DNA of 64,000 nt from Rhizobium sp. ZPR4 (GCF_040215725.1 NZ_CP157967.1:1674001-1738000), one strand, 5' to 3'; positions 36,192 to 46,414 are shown, counted from the stretch's first letter. Numbers and translations are program-made. The notes: a model not told the origin generated them from the letters alone.

Positions 36192-36584
36192 CTAGCGGAA
36201 GAGCAGATGGCTGCCGATGACGTAAAGCAGGTAAATTCCGGACGCGACCAGCATGCAGAGAACGGCAAACGAACCGAGATCCTTGGCATGCTTGCCGACA
36301 TTGGAAATCTCCGGTGAAATGCGGTCGATCACCTCTTCCACCGCCGTATTCATCGCCTCAACCGCGAACACGGCGAGAAACAGAACCATCGCGACAACAA
36401 TCTCCCCAATGGTCGCGCCGACGGCAATCAACAGGATCAGCCCCACTCCGGCAAAAAGGAGCTCCTGTCGAAAGGCCGATTCCTGCAACAGCCGTTGAAA
36501 TCCGCCCCAGGAATAGCCGGCAGCGGCGAAAAAGTGCCGAATCCCGGTCTCCTTGGTGACCGCTGATTTTGAAAACTCAGCCAT
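36192..36584 (-). CDS. dgkA: Diacylglycerol kinase
   Basis: This 130-residue inner-membrane enzyme phosphorylates diacylglycerol to recycle it from membrane-derived or cyclic glucan modification. The catalytic segment EAMNTAVEEVIDRISPE is intact, and three membrane helices are visible. An N-terminal extension of about 20 residues precedes the usual helix (FFAAAGYSWGGFQRLLQESAFRQE in pieces). It converges with the histidine kinase gene, 21 bp apart. Confidence 0.93.
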   Translation of the reverse strand: MAEFSKSAVTKETGIRHFFAAAGYSWGGFQRLLQESAFRQELLFAGVGLILLIAVGATIGEIVVAMVLFLAVFAVEAMNTAVEEVIDRISPEISNVGKHAKDLGSFAVLCMLVASGIYLLYVIGSHLLFR

Positions 36585-36771
36585 TCGCGTTCCGCCCGTA
36601 TTGTCCCGGTTGCAATCTGGATGCTTTGCGAATACCGCCTCACCGTGGGCGAAGCAAGGCGACAGCTCTCGCTGCCCTCAAAATTCATTGCAGATTTATG
36701 ACGAAAAACCGATCATCTACAGGAAATTTAGCGGCGAAACGCTTATTTCAACATCCCGCCGCCCCGATTTT

Positions 36772-37788
36772 CTAATGCTTGTTCGTAACGCCAGCGCTTT
36801 CGAAGGTCGCCATGCCCGAATGGCAGGCGGCCGCAGCCTTGACGATGCCGGCGGCCAACGCTGCTCCGGTGCCTTCGCCAAGTCGCATGCCGAGCGCCAG
36901 AAGCGGCGTCTTTCCGAGCTTTTCAATGGAGCGCAGATGGCCCGGCTCAGCCGAGACGTGCCCGATCAGGCAATGGTCAAGCGCGGAAGGGTTCGCCGCC
37001 TTGAGAATAGAAGCAGCGGCCGTCGCGACATAACCGTCGATGATGACGGGGATGCGTTCCATGCGCGCTGCAAGGATGGCGCCGGCCATGGCGGCGATCT
37101 CGCGCCCGCCGAGACGGCGCAGGATTTCCAGCGGATCGGACAGATGATCGCGATGGAGTGCGACCGCCTTCTCGACCGCGGCGATCTTGCGCTTCAGCAT
37201 TTCGCCTTCGGACCCGGTACCGGGACCGACCCAGTCTTCAGCCTTGCCGCCATAGAGCGCGTAGTGAATGGCCGCTGCAATCGTGGTGTTGCCAATGCCC
37301 ATCTCGCCGATGCAAAGCAGATCTGTGCCGCCGGCAATCGCCTCCATGCCGAAGGCCATGGTGGCGGCGCAATCGCGCTCGCTGAGCGCCGGCTCTTCGG
37401 TGATATCAGCAGTCGGAAAATCGAGTGCGAGGTCGAAGACCTTGAGGCCGAGGTCATAGGCGACGCAGATCTGATTGATGGCCGCACCGCCGGCTGCGAA
37501 ATTTTCCACCATCTGCTGCGTGACGGAAGGCGGAAACGGCGTAATTCCCTGCTTGGTGACACCATGATTGCCAGCAAAGATCGCGACTAGCGGCCGGGTC
37601 ACGGCCGGGGGACGACCGGTCCAGGCGGCCAGCCAGAAAGCGATCTCCTCGAGCCTTCCGAGCGCGCCCGGCGGCTTGGTGAGCTGCGCATCACGTTCGC
37701 GCGCTGCCACGAGCGCCCGGGCATCCGGGCCTGGAAGGTCGCGCAGCAATGCGCGGAAATCGTCGAATGGGAGGCCGCTGACGCTCAT
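36772..37788 (-). CDS. cobT: Nicotinate-nucleotide--dimethylbenzimidazole phosphoribosyltransferase
   Basis: This 338-residue enzyme makes alpha-ribazole phosphate for the lower ligand of cobalamin. Landmarks are [22 protein letters not shown] in pieces, [23 protein letters not shown] and DGYVATAAA. It is divergent from the cobalamin synthase gene 127 bp away, so the two successive late steps of B12 assembly share a control region. No B12-box riboswitch is recognisable in that gap. In Pseudomonas-style naming the gene is cobU. Confidence 0.94.
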   Translation of the reverse strand: MSVSGLPFDDFRALLRDLPGPDARALVAARERDAQLTKPPGALGRLEEIAFWLAAWTGRPPAVTRPLVAIFAGNHGVTKQGITPFPPSVTQQMVENFAAGGAAINQICVAYDLGLKVFDLALDFPTADITEEPALSERDCAATMAFGMEAIAGGTDLLCIGEMGIGNTTIAAAIHYALYGGKAEDWVGPGTGSEGEMLKRKIAAVEKAVALHRDHLSDPLEILRRLGGREIAAMAGAILAARMERIPVIIDGYVATAAASILKAANPSALDHCLIGHVSAEPGHLRSIEKLGKTPLLALGMRLGEGTGAALAAGIVKAAAACHSGMATFESAGVTNKH

Positions 37789-37915
37789 GAATGCGTTCCT
37801 TGTCTTTTGGTCTCAAATCGGGTTCTTTGCGTGCGACTCTATTAGTCCTGGGAATCGGCGCGAACAACTCCAAAAGCGCCCGATGCTGTCGCTCGTTTGG
37901 CGGGGAGAGGAAGAA

Positions 37916-38692
37916 ATGCGGGAATATCTGCGCGACACCGTGCGCGCCGTCGCTTTCTTGAGCCGCATTCCCATGCCGCCATCCTTCTTTGAGGGCGATG
38001 ATGGCAAGCTTACGCGCGTTTCGCGCACCTTTCCCTTTGCCGGCCTTCTCATCGCCCTCCCCGCAGCCCTGACCTTCGGCACGCTGCTTTCCATCAATGC
38101 CGATCCATTGATGGCGGCACTGCTGGCGCTTACCGTGCAGACGATCACCACAGGCGCTCTGCATGAGGATGGGCTGAGCGATACGGCCGACGGCATTGGC
38201 GGCGGCAAGGATCGCGAGCGTGCCCTCGAAATCATGAAGGATAGCCGCATCGGCACCTATGGTGCGGCGGCACTCATCCTGTCTTTCGGATTGCGCGCGT
38301 CAGCGCTTGCCGCCCTCGCCCGCGAGCTGCCGGCCTCCGAGGCTCCGGTCGCGATCCTTGCAGCCGCCGCTCTCAGCCGGGGCGCGATGGTTTGGCATTG
38401 GTACACCCTGCCGTCAGCCAAACCGGACGGGATCGCGGCATCGGCAGGCAAGCCGGATGGCGACGCCATGCAGTTGGCGCTGCTTGCGACACTTGGCCTT
38501 GCAATACTGCTCGTCGGTCCTGCCATGGGCGTTCCGGCACTGGTTGGCTGCCTTCTTGCGACAAGCGCCGCGACATTTCTCGCCACCCGATACGTCCGCC
38601 AGAAACTGGCCGGGCATACGGGCGATACGATCGGCGCGACGCAGCAGATTTGCGAGATCGCGTCTCTCTGTACTCTTGCCATGTGCGTTTGA
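37916..38692 (+). CDS. cobS: Adenosylcobinamide-GDP ribazoletransferase (cobalamin synthase)
   Basis: This 258-residue integral membrane enzyme joins adenosylcobinamide-GDP to alpha-ribazole in the last part of B12 synthesis. The metal-binding acidic motif is [27 protein letters not shown] in pieces, followed by DSRIGTYGA. About six membrane helices are visible. The ATG at 37916 has a GGGGAGAGGA ribosome site; the frame is open far upstream, but that portion overlaps the divergent cobT gene. In Pseudomonas-style naming it is cobV. Confidence 0.92.
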   Translation: MREYLRDTVRAVAFLSRIPMPPSFFEGDDGKLTRVSRTFPFAGLLIALPAALTFGTLLSINADPLMAALLALTVQTITTGALHEDGLSDTADGIGGGKDRERALEIMKDSRIGTYGAAALILSFGLRASALAALARELPASEAPVAILAAAALSRGAMVWHWYTLPSAKPDGIAASAGKPDGDAMQLALLATLGLAILLVGPAMGVPALVGCLLATSAATFLATRYVRQKLAGHTGDTIGATQQICEIASLCTLAMCV

Positions 38693-38711
38693 AGCATCGA
38701 TATATGATCCC

Positions 38712-38933
38712 ATGCTGACACCTTGCATCCTCGTCTGCTCTATCGACCAGAATACCGGCTATTGCTTCGGTTGCGGCCGCACATCAGCTGAAATCGGCGC
38801 ATGGATGAGCTATAGCGACGACGAACGCCGCCATATCATGGAGATGCTTCCGGAGCGCCTGACCAAGGTCGAGCGCAAGCCGCGCCGGGAGACCCGCCGC
38901 CAAAGGATGGCACGGGAGCGCAGTGCCGTATGA
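38712..38933 (+). CDS. DUF1289 small Cys-rich protein
   Basis: This 73-residue protein has the DUF1289 pattern: TPCILVCSIDQNTGYCFGCGRT with four or five cysteines that may bind a metal, then EIGAWMSYSDDERRHIMEML and a basic tail. The function is unknown. The start at 38712 is set by homology. The stop overlaps the next gene as ATGA, so it is translated with the membrane protease. The pairing next to cobalamin genes is seen in other Rhizobiales as far as I recall. Confidence 0.8.
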   Translation: MLTPCILVCSIDQNTGYCFGCGRTSAEIGAWMSYSDDERRHIMEMLPERLTKVERKPRRETRRQRMARERSAV

Positions 38934-39631
38934 ACCGCCTGAACATTGTTCTCGCCATTCTCGGCATCGGCCTCGCACTACTCATCTTCAACAACAACAG
39001 CGGCACTACCTTCGGCATGCAGAACGACGACTTCGCGCGGGTCGTCTATCTCCTGCCGATCGCCCTGATGATGAGCGCTGCCGTCTGGGCGAGCCGGCAT
39101 ACGGTCAGCCAGTCGATCCGCAATCTCCTGATCTGGTTCGTCATCATCATGGCGCTCGCGACCGCCTATATTTACCGCTATGATGCCGAGCAGGTCGGAA
39201 ATCGCGTCTTCGCCGGCCTCATGCCTGGCCACGCCGTCGTCGTCACGACGAGCGAAGGTGGTCAGGAAGTGATCCTTCACAAACGCTCGAACGGGCATTT
39301 CGAAGCGCGGGTCAAGATCAATGGCCAGCCGATCGACATGCTGATCGACACCGGCGCCAGCACCATCGCTTTGTCGCAGGAAGACGCCGAGCGCGTCGGC
39401 ATCATCCCGGAAAACCTCACCTATTCCCAGACTGTATTGACAGCCAACGGCCGCGCCAGGGCAGCTCCCGTGGAACTCGGCTCGGTGGCCATCGGCCCGA
39501 TCAAGCGCAGGGATGTCGAGGCGAGCGTCGCCGAAGCGGGCAAGCTCGATCAGAGCCTGCTCGGCATGAGCTTCCTCGAAACCCTGGGGTCGATGCAGAT
39601 GCAGACCGACGAGCTTCGGCTGCGCGATTGA
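38930..39631 (+). CDS. Membrane-anchored retropepsin-like aspartic protease (TIGR02281 type)
   Basis: This 233-residue protein has three hydrophobic segments in the first 82 residues and a C-terminal clan AA protease domain. The active-site motif is LIDTGAS with Asp140, and the second landmark is LLGMSFLETL. The single lobe implies a homodimer, as in retropepsins. The protease domain probably lies in the periplasm. It is coupled to the DUF1289 gene by ATGA. It shares the protease domain type with the truncated gene at the left edge of the window. Confidence 0.87.
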   Translation: MNRLNIVLAILGIGLALLIFNNNSGTTFGMQNDDFARVVYLLPIALMMSAAVWASRHTVSQSIRNLLIWFVIIMALATAYIYRYDAEQVGNRVFAGLMPGHAVVVTTSEGGQEVILHKRSNGHFEARVKINGQPIDMLIDTGASTIALSQEDAERVGIIPENLTYSQTVLTANGRARAAPVELGSVAIGPIKRRDVEASVAEAGKLDQSLLGMSFLETLGSMQMQTDELRLRD

Positions 39632-39719
39632 CGGAAATGAACCATCGGACGCGATAGTTCGGTTGGGAGCGAAGCATTCGCCGGCCTCGTCACTCTAAAA
39701 GACGTCATGTCCGAACCGC

Positions 39720-40643
39720 ATGAAGAGTGAAACGCCCATGACCTCAGCAAGACCGAACCTGACGACTGAACTGCTGCTGCTCCTCGCCCTCGCAACCTGC
39801 TGGGGCGCCTCCTACACCTTCATCCGTGTCGGCGTGGCAACCATTCCGCCGATCACGCTGATTGCCGCCCGTACCTTGATCGCCGGCCTTATCCTCCTCG
39901 CGATCATTCGTTGGCGCGGCCTGAGCCTGCCGAGGGACGCCGCCACCTGGAAACGCTTCCTCATTCAATCCTGCCTCAACAGCGCCATTCCCTTCACGCT
40001 GATCGCCTGGGCCGAGCAGACCGTCGATGCCGGCCTTGCAACCATATTGAATTCCACGACGCCTATTTTCGCCTTCCTGATCGCCGCCTTCCTGCTGCGC
40101 AGCGAGCCGCTGAAAGGCCGCAAGCTGTTCGGCGTGATTGTCGGCATGGCGGGGATTTGCCTAATCATCGGCCTCGATGCGCTGCATGGCATGGGCCGTC
40201 AACTGCTGCCGCAAGTTTCCGTCGTCGCGGCATCGATCTGCTATGCCTGCGCAGCACTGTTCGGCCGCAACTTCAAGGGATTGGACCCGATGATGCCCGC
40301 AGCCGGCTCGTTGCTCTGCGGTGCAGCGCTGCTCATTCCCACCAGCCTGGCTTTCGAGCACCCCTGGCAGATCGCGCCGTCCACGGCGTCGATCATGGCG
40401 CTGCTCGGCCTGTCTGTCGTCTCCACCGCCCTCGCTTTCAGCATCTACTTCCGGCTTATCCAGACGCTCGGCTCGGTCGGCACGACGGCGCAGGCCTATC
40501 TGCGCGTCCCGATCGGCGTTGGCATCGGTGTGATTTTCCTCGGCGAACCTCTGTCTCCGACGGCAGCCGTCGGCCTCGTCTGTGTCGTGGCCGGCGTGAT
40601 GGCCATGACCATCGCACCACGCAAACGGGCGATCGCGGGATAA
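39720..40643 (+). CDS. DMT-superfamily (EamA) exporter
   Basis: This 307-residue protein has ten predicted membrane segments in two EamA halves. Landmarks are LLALATCWGASYTFIRVGVATIPP in pieces, LIAWAEQTVDAGLATILNSTTPIFAF in pieces, and LRVPIGVGIGVIFLGEPLSP. The substrate is unknown. The start could be the ATG at 39720 or the one at 39738; neither has a strong ribosome site. It is unlike the EamA protein at 16218 in detail and is not a recent copy of it. Confidence 0.85.
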   Translation: MKSETPMTSARPNLTTELLLLLALATCWGASYTFIRVGVATIPPITLIAARTLIAGLILLAIIRWRGLSLPRDAATWKRFLIQSCLNSAIPFTLIAWAEQTVDAGLATILNSTTPIFAFLIAAFLLRSEPLKGRKLFGVIVGMAGICLIIGLDALHGMGRQLLPQVSVVAASICYACAALFGRNFKGLDPMMPAAGSLLCGAALLIPTSLAFEHPWQIAPSTASIMALLGLSVVSTALAFSIYFRLIQTLGSVGTTAQAYLRVPIGVGIGVIFLGEPLSPTAAVGLVCVVAGVMAMTIAPRKRAIAG

Positions 40644-40669
40644 CGCGGCTCTGACGGCGCGCGGCGGGG

Positions 40670-41200
40670 TCAGATCAACAGAGACAGATCATCCCAGGCG
40701 AAAATGAGATTGTCGGAGCGCCAGATTGGTCCTGGATCCACATATTGACCGACCAGTTGCCCGCCGAGCGCGCGGTAAAAGGCAATTGCCGGCTCGTTGC
40801 CGACCACCACCCCGAGACCGGCAGCAGAATAGCCCATCGACACAAATTCTCGCGCCATGTCCCGCATCAGCCGACGACCAATTCCCTGGCGCTTGATCGC
40901 GGGATCGACATAGAGCGACTTTATCTCGCCGCGTTCGCCGAACGCCGGTTCGGATGGCGCGGCAATCGCGCCGATGCCGACAAGCCGCTCTCCTTGCTGC
41001 GCCAGAAGAATACGCTGATCTCTCCGGGGATTGGCGAACATATCGGCCCACCGTACGCGACGGTAGTCCTCATCAAGCGCCTGATAAACATCGGCAGGCG
41101 CGAGATCGCGGTAGGTGTGGCACCAGATCGCATAATGCAGCCTGGCGATATCGGCGATATCCTCGGCAAGAGCTGCTCTGATGACGATCTCCTCCGTCAT
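40670..41200 (-). CDS. GNAT-family N-acetyltransferase
   Basis: This 176-residue protein has the GNAT fold with the acetyl-CoA loop VDPAIKRQGIGRRLMRDM and the C-terminal NEPAIAFYRALGG segment. The N-terminal part reads IRAALAEDIADIARLHYAIWCHTYRDL, a pattern common in acetyltransferases of unknown substrate. The ATG at 41200 overlaps the stop of the FolC-type gene as ATGA, so it is co-translated with it. Confidence 0.87.
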   Translation of the reverse strand: MTEEIVIRAALAEDIADIARLHYAIWCHTYRDLAPADVYQALDEDYRRVRWADMFANPRRDQRILLAQQGERLVGIGAIAAPSEPAFGERGEIKSLYVDPAIKRQGIGRRLMRDMAREFVSMGYSAAGLGVVVGNEPAIAFYRALGGQLVGQYVDPGPIWRSDNLIFAWDDLSLLI

Positions 41201-42528
41201 CGGGCATTGCCAAAGACAGTGCCGCGCAGTGCGCCAACGAGATAGAGCGAACCAGTCACAAGGATCCACCCGCCACATTCGGAAGCCTTGGCGACGGCCC
41301 GATCCAGCGCCTTTTGCGGGTCAGGCTCGGATTCGCAAGCCATCCCCATCGAGATCGCCAATGCCTCCAGTTCCGTCGACGCATGGGCGCGACCCGACCC
41401 TGACGCTTCCGTAAAGACCGCATGAACAACATATCGCGAGAGCACATTCAGAAAGCCGGGCGCATCCTTGTCGGACGCCAGTGCGACGACGGCGACGCAA
41501 TCGCCGCTGACGCTGGACGAGTGCGTGATATCGCGCAGGACAGCCTCGATGTTGAACGGCACATGCGCACCATCCATGATAATGGGCAGGCTCTGTCGTC
41601 CACTTTGCAGTGTGGATGGCAAGGTGAAATCGAAGCGCTCCATCCGCCCCGGCAGCCGCGCCTTGTCGATCACGGCCGGCTCGAGCAGCCACGCACCGAT
41701 CGGCTGGCTCTTTTCGCTTGCCGCCTTCACACTCTCGCCTTGTCGTCCCAGATGATCGAACACCAGGCCGACCAGAGCGATATTCGTCTCCGCAATCGTT
41801 GCGTGTTCGGGAAGGTCGGTTCGAAGAACCTCGCAACCGAGTTCATCCGCACGCTGCTGCAAGACCTTTCCCGCGATATCGTCAACAGCAAGCGTGGTGG
41901 CAAGCGTCGCACCCGGTTTCAATATGCCGACCTTCTCGCCCGCTATCGCCTCGCGCGTCGTCCCCAGAATTTCAGTATGTTCGAGCCCGATATTGGTGAC
42001 GACGGCAACTTCGCCAAAGACCACATTGGTCGAATCCAGCCGGCCGCCAAGCCCAACCTCGACCACGACCCAGTTCAAGCCGGCATCTCTGAAAGAGACG
42101 AATGCAGCGGCAGTAATGACATCGAACCAGGTGGCATCTTCCCCAGCGGTTTCGGCTTGCTTCGCGCTCTCGTAGCCATCCAGAACCTGCATGATCGCCT
42201 TTGCCAGCACGTCGTCTTCGACCTCCCGGCCGAGAACGCTGACACGCTCGTTCACGCGATCGACATGCGGCGACCCATAACGTCCGACCCGCCAGCCAGC
42301 TCGCAGCAATCCCGCTTCGAGGAGTGCGGAAACCGAACCCTTGCCCTTGGTGCCGGCAACATGGATAGCGCGAAAGCTTTTATGCGGATTGCCCAAACGC
42401 TGCATCAGATCGAGCATCGGCTCAAGACCGACACGCATCTCCCCGCGCGGCTTGCGCTCCCAGTTGGTCAGTTGATCGAGCCGGGAGAGTGCTTGAGACA
42501 GCGGCTGACTGGGATGCGATTGCGGCAT
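41197..42528 (-). CDS. folC: FolC-like folylpolyglutamate/dihydrofolate synthase family ligase
   Basis: This 443-residue Mur-ligase-family protein has the P-loop GTKGKGSV at 59-66, SPHVDRVNERV for the folate side, GGRLDSTN at 161-168 and the two-domain length of FolC. Two signature positions differ from most bacterial FolC proteins: GLEH (181-184) instead of GLDH, and DGAHVP (319-324) instead of DGAHNP. The ATG at 42528 follows AAGG at good spacing. Its partner gene is a GNAT acetyltransferase, not accD as usual for rhizobial folC. It may be a second, specialised paralogue, so the gene name is provisional. Confidence 0.75.
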   Translation of the reverse strand: MPQSHPSQPLSQALSRLDQLTNWERKPRGEMRVGLEPMLDLMQRLGNPHKSFRAIHVAGTKGKGSVSALLEAGLLRAGWRVGRYGSPHVDRVNERVSVLGREVEDDVLAKAIMQVLDGYESAKQAETAGEDATWFDVITAAAFVSFRDAGLNWVVVEVGLGGRLDSTNVVFGEVAVVTNIGLEHTEILGTTREAIAGEKVGILKPGATLATTLAVDDIAGKVLQQRADELGCEVLRTDLPEHATIAETNIALVGLVFDHLGRQGESVKAASEKSQPIGAWLLEPAVIDKARLPGRMERFDFTLPSTLQSGRQSLPIIMDGAHVPFNIEAVLRDITHSSSVSGDCVAVVALASDKDAPGFLNVLSRYVVHAVFTEASGSGRAHASTELEALAISMGMACESEPDPQKALDRAVAKASECGGWILVTGSLYLVGALRGTVFGNAR

Positions 42529-42757
42529 GATATACCTTCGGGGAGATTTCAGACTGACATAAGCGAGCGGCACGGCGAGACGTAGCTTTCGACCTTGCCA
42601 TGACAACTTCAAATCCATGAGTTTCATGCCGCAGCCAATGCCGCAAGGGCCTAAATTCTCGCTTCTATCCAGCCAATATCTTCGGACCACTTCGGGCCTG
42701 TCGCAATCGGGCCGAAAGGCCCTCGCCGAGCAGAAATCGGCGGGGGCCATGCGCTGT

Positions 42758-43747
42758 TTAGACGGTAACGACGATCTTTCCGATCTGCTCATTACTTTCA
42801 AGGAAGCGCGTTGCGTCTCGAATTTGATCGAAAGCGAAGGTGCGGGAAATGAAGGGATCGAGAGCTCCGGACTTGAGGCCCTCATTGATGAAGGTCTTGG
42901 CACGGTCGAGAACGGCATCGTCGGATACGACCTCGGTATAAAGATAGCCCTTCAGCGTCAGGCTTTTCCCTAAAACGGCAAATTGCGGGAAAGGCCCGTC
43001 CTCAGCGCTGAGTGCGCCATATTCCAGCAGGATACCGCCGACCGCCATGCACTCGGCAAACTGCGCGATCGCCGGCCCGCCAATCGGGTCGAAGACGACG
43101 CGTGCACCCTGGCCACCGGTAATATCCCTCACCCGCGCGATCAGGTCCTCTTCCGCCGTTGCGATAACGTGATGCGCACCGGCGTCGCGCAGGGCTTCCA
43201 CCTTGGCGCTGGTGCGGGTCGTGGCAATGACGGTGGCACCGACACTGCGCGCGATCTGAAACGCGGCAATGCCAACGCTGCTCGACGCGGCGGAGACGAT
43301 CACGAAGTCACTGCTCGAAAGCTTCGCCTGCTCGATCAATGCACCCCAGGCCGTGATATACTGCATCCACGAGGCGGCAGCCTGCTCGAAGGACAGGTTC
43401 GCCGGATGTTTCACAACGTGACGGGCTGGCACGTTGATGACTTCGCCATAGGTGCCCCAACGGGCCATATCCAGTGTCGGAATGACGCTGACTGCATCGC
43501 CCCTGGCAAATCCGTTCACAATGCCGCCAAGAGCCTTGATGGTACCCGCCGCTTCATAACCAAGCCTTGAAGGAAATTCGGCCTCCTGAAGATAGGCGTG
43601 GCGCCGGAACATGACTTCCGCGCGGTTGAGACCGATGGCCCTTACCGTGATCTGCACCTCATCGGCGGCCGGCGGCGCGATCTCGATATCGTCGATCTGC
43701 AGCACATCAGGCTCGCCATATTCGTGAAAGCGTACAACTTTCGTCAT
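42758..43747 (-). CDS. Zinc-independent quinone oxidoreductase-like MDR protein
   Basis: This 329-residue medium-chain dehydrogenase/reductase starts VVRFHEYGEPDVLQIDDIEI. It lacks the usual catalytic-zinc Cys near residue 40 and the four structural-zinc cysteines, and so fits the quinone reductase group. The coenzyme-binding region reads SAASSSVGIAAFQIARSVGATVIATTR in pieces, replacing the strict GxGxxG. NADPH-dependent reduction of quinones or enones is likely. It is divergent from an HxlR regulator, which probably controls it. Confidence 0.88.
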   Translation of the reverse strand: MTKVVRFHEYGEPDVLQIDDIEIAPPAADEVQITVRAIGLNRAEVMFRRHAYLQEAEFPSRLGYEAAGTIKALGGIVNGFARGDAVSVIPTLDMARWGTYGEVINVPARHVVKHPANLSFEQAAASWMQYITAWGALIEQAKLSSSDFVIVSAASSSVGIAAFQIARSVGATVIATTRTSAKVEALRDAGAHHVIATAEEDLIARVRDITGGQGARVVFDPIGGPAIAQFAECMAVGGILLEYGALSAEDGPFPQFAVLGKSLTLKGYLYTEVVSDDAVLDRAKTFINEGLKSGALDPFISRTFAFDQIRDATRFLESNEQIGKIVVTV

Positions 43748-43834
43748 GCTTCATTCTCCTTGCATGTTTCCGTCGCGCTCGTGGGTGGCGCGGTAGGTCA
43801 CAGGCATTTGGCAAGTAGCGGCCAGAATGAAAAT

Positions 43835-43873
43835 ACGGTAATCAAAAGCATATAGTGCTCAAAAGTATACCGT
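43835..43873. promoter_or_regulatory. Probable HxlR operator region
   Basis: ACGGTA (43835-43840) and TACCGT (43868-43873) are inverted arms 33 bp apart centre to centre. Between and across them lies a direct repeat, TCAAAAG(C/T)ATA, at 43842-43852 and 43859-43869. The cluster ends 14 bp before the HxlR ATG and lies between the divergent genes. Confidence 0.5.
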
Positions 43874-43886
43874 CGCGAGGCCAAAG

Positions 43887-44279
43887 ATGAACAAGGACAG
43901 GAACTATGACGAAGTGCCTGGCTGCACCATGTATGCGGCACTCAATCTCATCAGCGGCAAATGGAAAGGGATGATCCTTTATCACCTGCTGAACGGCACT
44001 CTTCGGTTCAATGCCCTGAAAAGAGAGCTCGGAGATTGTTCGCAGCGCCTTCTCATCAAGCAGCTTCGGGAACTCGAAGAGGATGGGCTTGTCGAGCGCA
44101 AAGTCTTCGCCGTCATCCCACCAAAGGTGGAATATTCGATCACCGAGGAAGGCCGGACGCTGGCGCCGATATTGCTCGGCCTCAGAGACTGGGGACACGG
44201 ATGGCTGACGCGTCGCAACCTGGTTGCTCGCGATGATCATCTGCCGAAGGCTCGTACCGGAGTTTCATCCGCTGCCTGA
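43887..44279 (+). CDS. HxlR-family transcriptional regulator
   Basis: This 130-residue winged-helix protein has the HxlR pattern: CTMYAALNLISGKWKGMILYHLL in pieces, LRFNALKRELGDCSQRLLIKQLREL in pieces, and the wing KVEYSITEEGRTLAPIL. The N-terminal cysteine in PGCTMY is placed as in HxlR members that sense quinones, aldehydes or disulfide stress. It is divergent from the quinone-reductase-like gene, matching the yodB/azoR-type arrangement in other bacteria. Repeats in the 139-bp gap look like its binding site. Confidence 0.9.
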   Translation: MNKDRNYDEVPGCTMYAALNLISGKWKGMILYHLLNGTLRFNALKRELGDCSQRLLIKQLRELEEDGLVERKVFAVIPPKVEYSITEEGRTLAPILLGLRDWGHGWLTRRNLVARDDHLPKARTGVSSAA

Positions 44280-44344
44280 TTGATGCTTTGGTTCGGCAAA
44301 CGGAACGAAAGTCTGTTCGCAGCGCAAATTTGCCGTGAACGCCG

Positions 44345-45102
44345 TCAGTTTCTCAAGCGATACCCCGTCCTGAAAATCCATCCGAGGATGGCCAGACAGA
44401 CGACGAGGAAGAGCGTGATCATGGCAAGGCTCAGCACCGGATTGACGTCCGCGATGCCATAGAAGCTCCAGCGGAAGCCGCTGACCAGATAGAGAACCGG
44501 GTTGAGATGGCTGACTGCCTGCCAGAAGGGCGGCAGCATATTGATCGAATAGAAGCTGCCGCCAAGGAAGGTCAGCGGCGGCACGACCAGCATGGGGATG
44601 AGGTTCAGCTGCTCGAAATTCCCAGCCCATATGCCGATCATGAAACCGAACAGGCTGAAGGTTACCGCCGTCAGCACGAAGAACAGGATCATCATGAACG
44701 GATGCTCGATCCGGATATCGACGAAGAAGCTCGCCGTGGCCAGAATGATCAGGCCGATGAGCATTCCCTTGGTCGCCGCGGCACCCACGTAGCCGAGAAC
44801 GATCTCGGTCATGGCAACCGGCGCCGACAGCACCTCGTAGATCGTGCCCGTGAATTTCGGGAAGTAGATGCCGAAGGAGCCGTTGCTGATGCACTGGCCG
44901 AGCAAGGTCAACATGATCAGGCCGGGCGTGATGAAGGCACCATAGGAGACGCCCTCGACGAGATTGATGCGCGATCCGATCGCAGCGCCGAAAACGATGA
45001 AATAGAGCGACGTGGAAATGACCGGCGAGACGACGCTCTGCAGCAGGGTGCGGCGCGTGCGGGCCATTTCGAATGTATAGATGGATTTGATCGCTTCGAA
45101 GT

Positions 45103-45106
<4 letters not shown>
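44345..45106 (-). CDS. ABC-2 type exporter permease
   Basis: This 253-residue membrane protein has six hydrophobic segments and the ABC-2 pattern: [27 protein letters not shown] in pieces, [29 protein letters not shown] in pieces, and the C-terminal [21 protein letters not shown] segment. The ATG at 45106 overlaps the ATPase stop as ATGA. It forms an exporter with the ATPase of the preceding gene; the exported molecule is unknown. It resembles the NodJ/YadH branch, but no nod genes are near. Confidence 0.87.
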
Positions 45107-46029
<923 letters not shown>

Positions 46030-46199
46030 GGTCAGGCAAAGTCCGGCTTTTGTGATGAATTTCGCGGCGTTTGCCCGCTATATAGCCGGTCTTGCGCTTT
46101 TACCACCCCACGGTGGTGAAACACAGCGTTCGTCTAAGCGGAATAAGCTGTCATCAAATCGTGACCTTCGTCGGGCATATAGCTCCTTAGGTGAGCAAC

Positions 46200-46382
46200 G
46201 TTTGTCGCAACTCCGCCCAACGCCTCTTGGCGACACCGTTAGCGCCTACTGTACTGGCCGATTTATTGCCCTCGCATTCATATTGCATGCATCATTGCAA
46301 CATGAAGTTCTTTTCTGGAGCTGGCAAAGATCCCCCGTCATTGCCATGCTCCGCTCAAGCCGGCATCAGCCGGCTTTTTTCT
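46200..46382 (+). ncRNA. Candidate small RNA ending in an intrinsic terminator
   Basis: The only clear feature is the 3' terminator, which has no gene upstream on its strand: the neighbours on both sides read leftward. A C-rich stretch (GATCCCCCGTCATTG, near 46329-46343) lies upstream of the hairpin and could be an anti-Shine-Dalgarno region. The 5' end is unknown, so the start given is arbitrary. It matches none of the alphaproteobacterial RNAs I can recall (SRP RNA, 6S, tmRNA, AbcR). Confidence 0.3.
46357..46382 (+). terminator. Intrinsic terminator
   Basis: An 8-bp perfect stem (AAGCCGGC, 46357-46364, with GCCGGCTT, 46369-46376) with ATCA loop is followed by a long T-rich tract. On the minus strand it would lack the U tract, so it acts rightward. 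Confidence 0.85.
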
Positions 46383-46414
46383 TTTTTCGCCAGCTTACGA
46401 TCGGGAAACGACCG

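Larger units (their letters stand above)
46030..46414. other. Intergenic region with an orphan terminator
   Basis: This 385-bp stretch lies between two leftward genes, yet contains a rightward intrinsic terminator at 46357-46382. No convincing protein is encoded rightward before it. The region also holds the dyad TTGCA...TGCAA at about 46283-46300 and the promoter of the ABC-2 operon. Confidence 0.6.

Noticed and set aside
37789..37915. Possible cobalamin riboswitch between cobT and cobS
   Set aside because: The gap is only 127 bp and I see no B12-box or conserved stem pattern.
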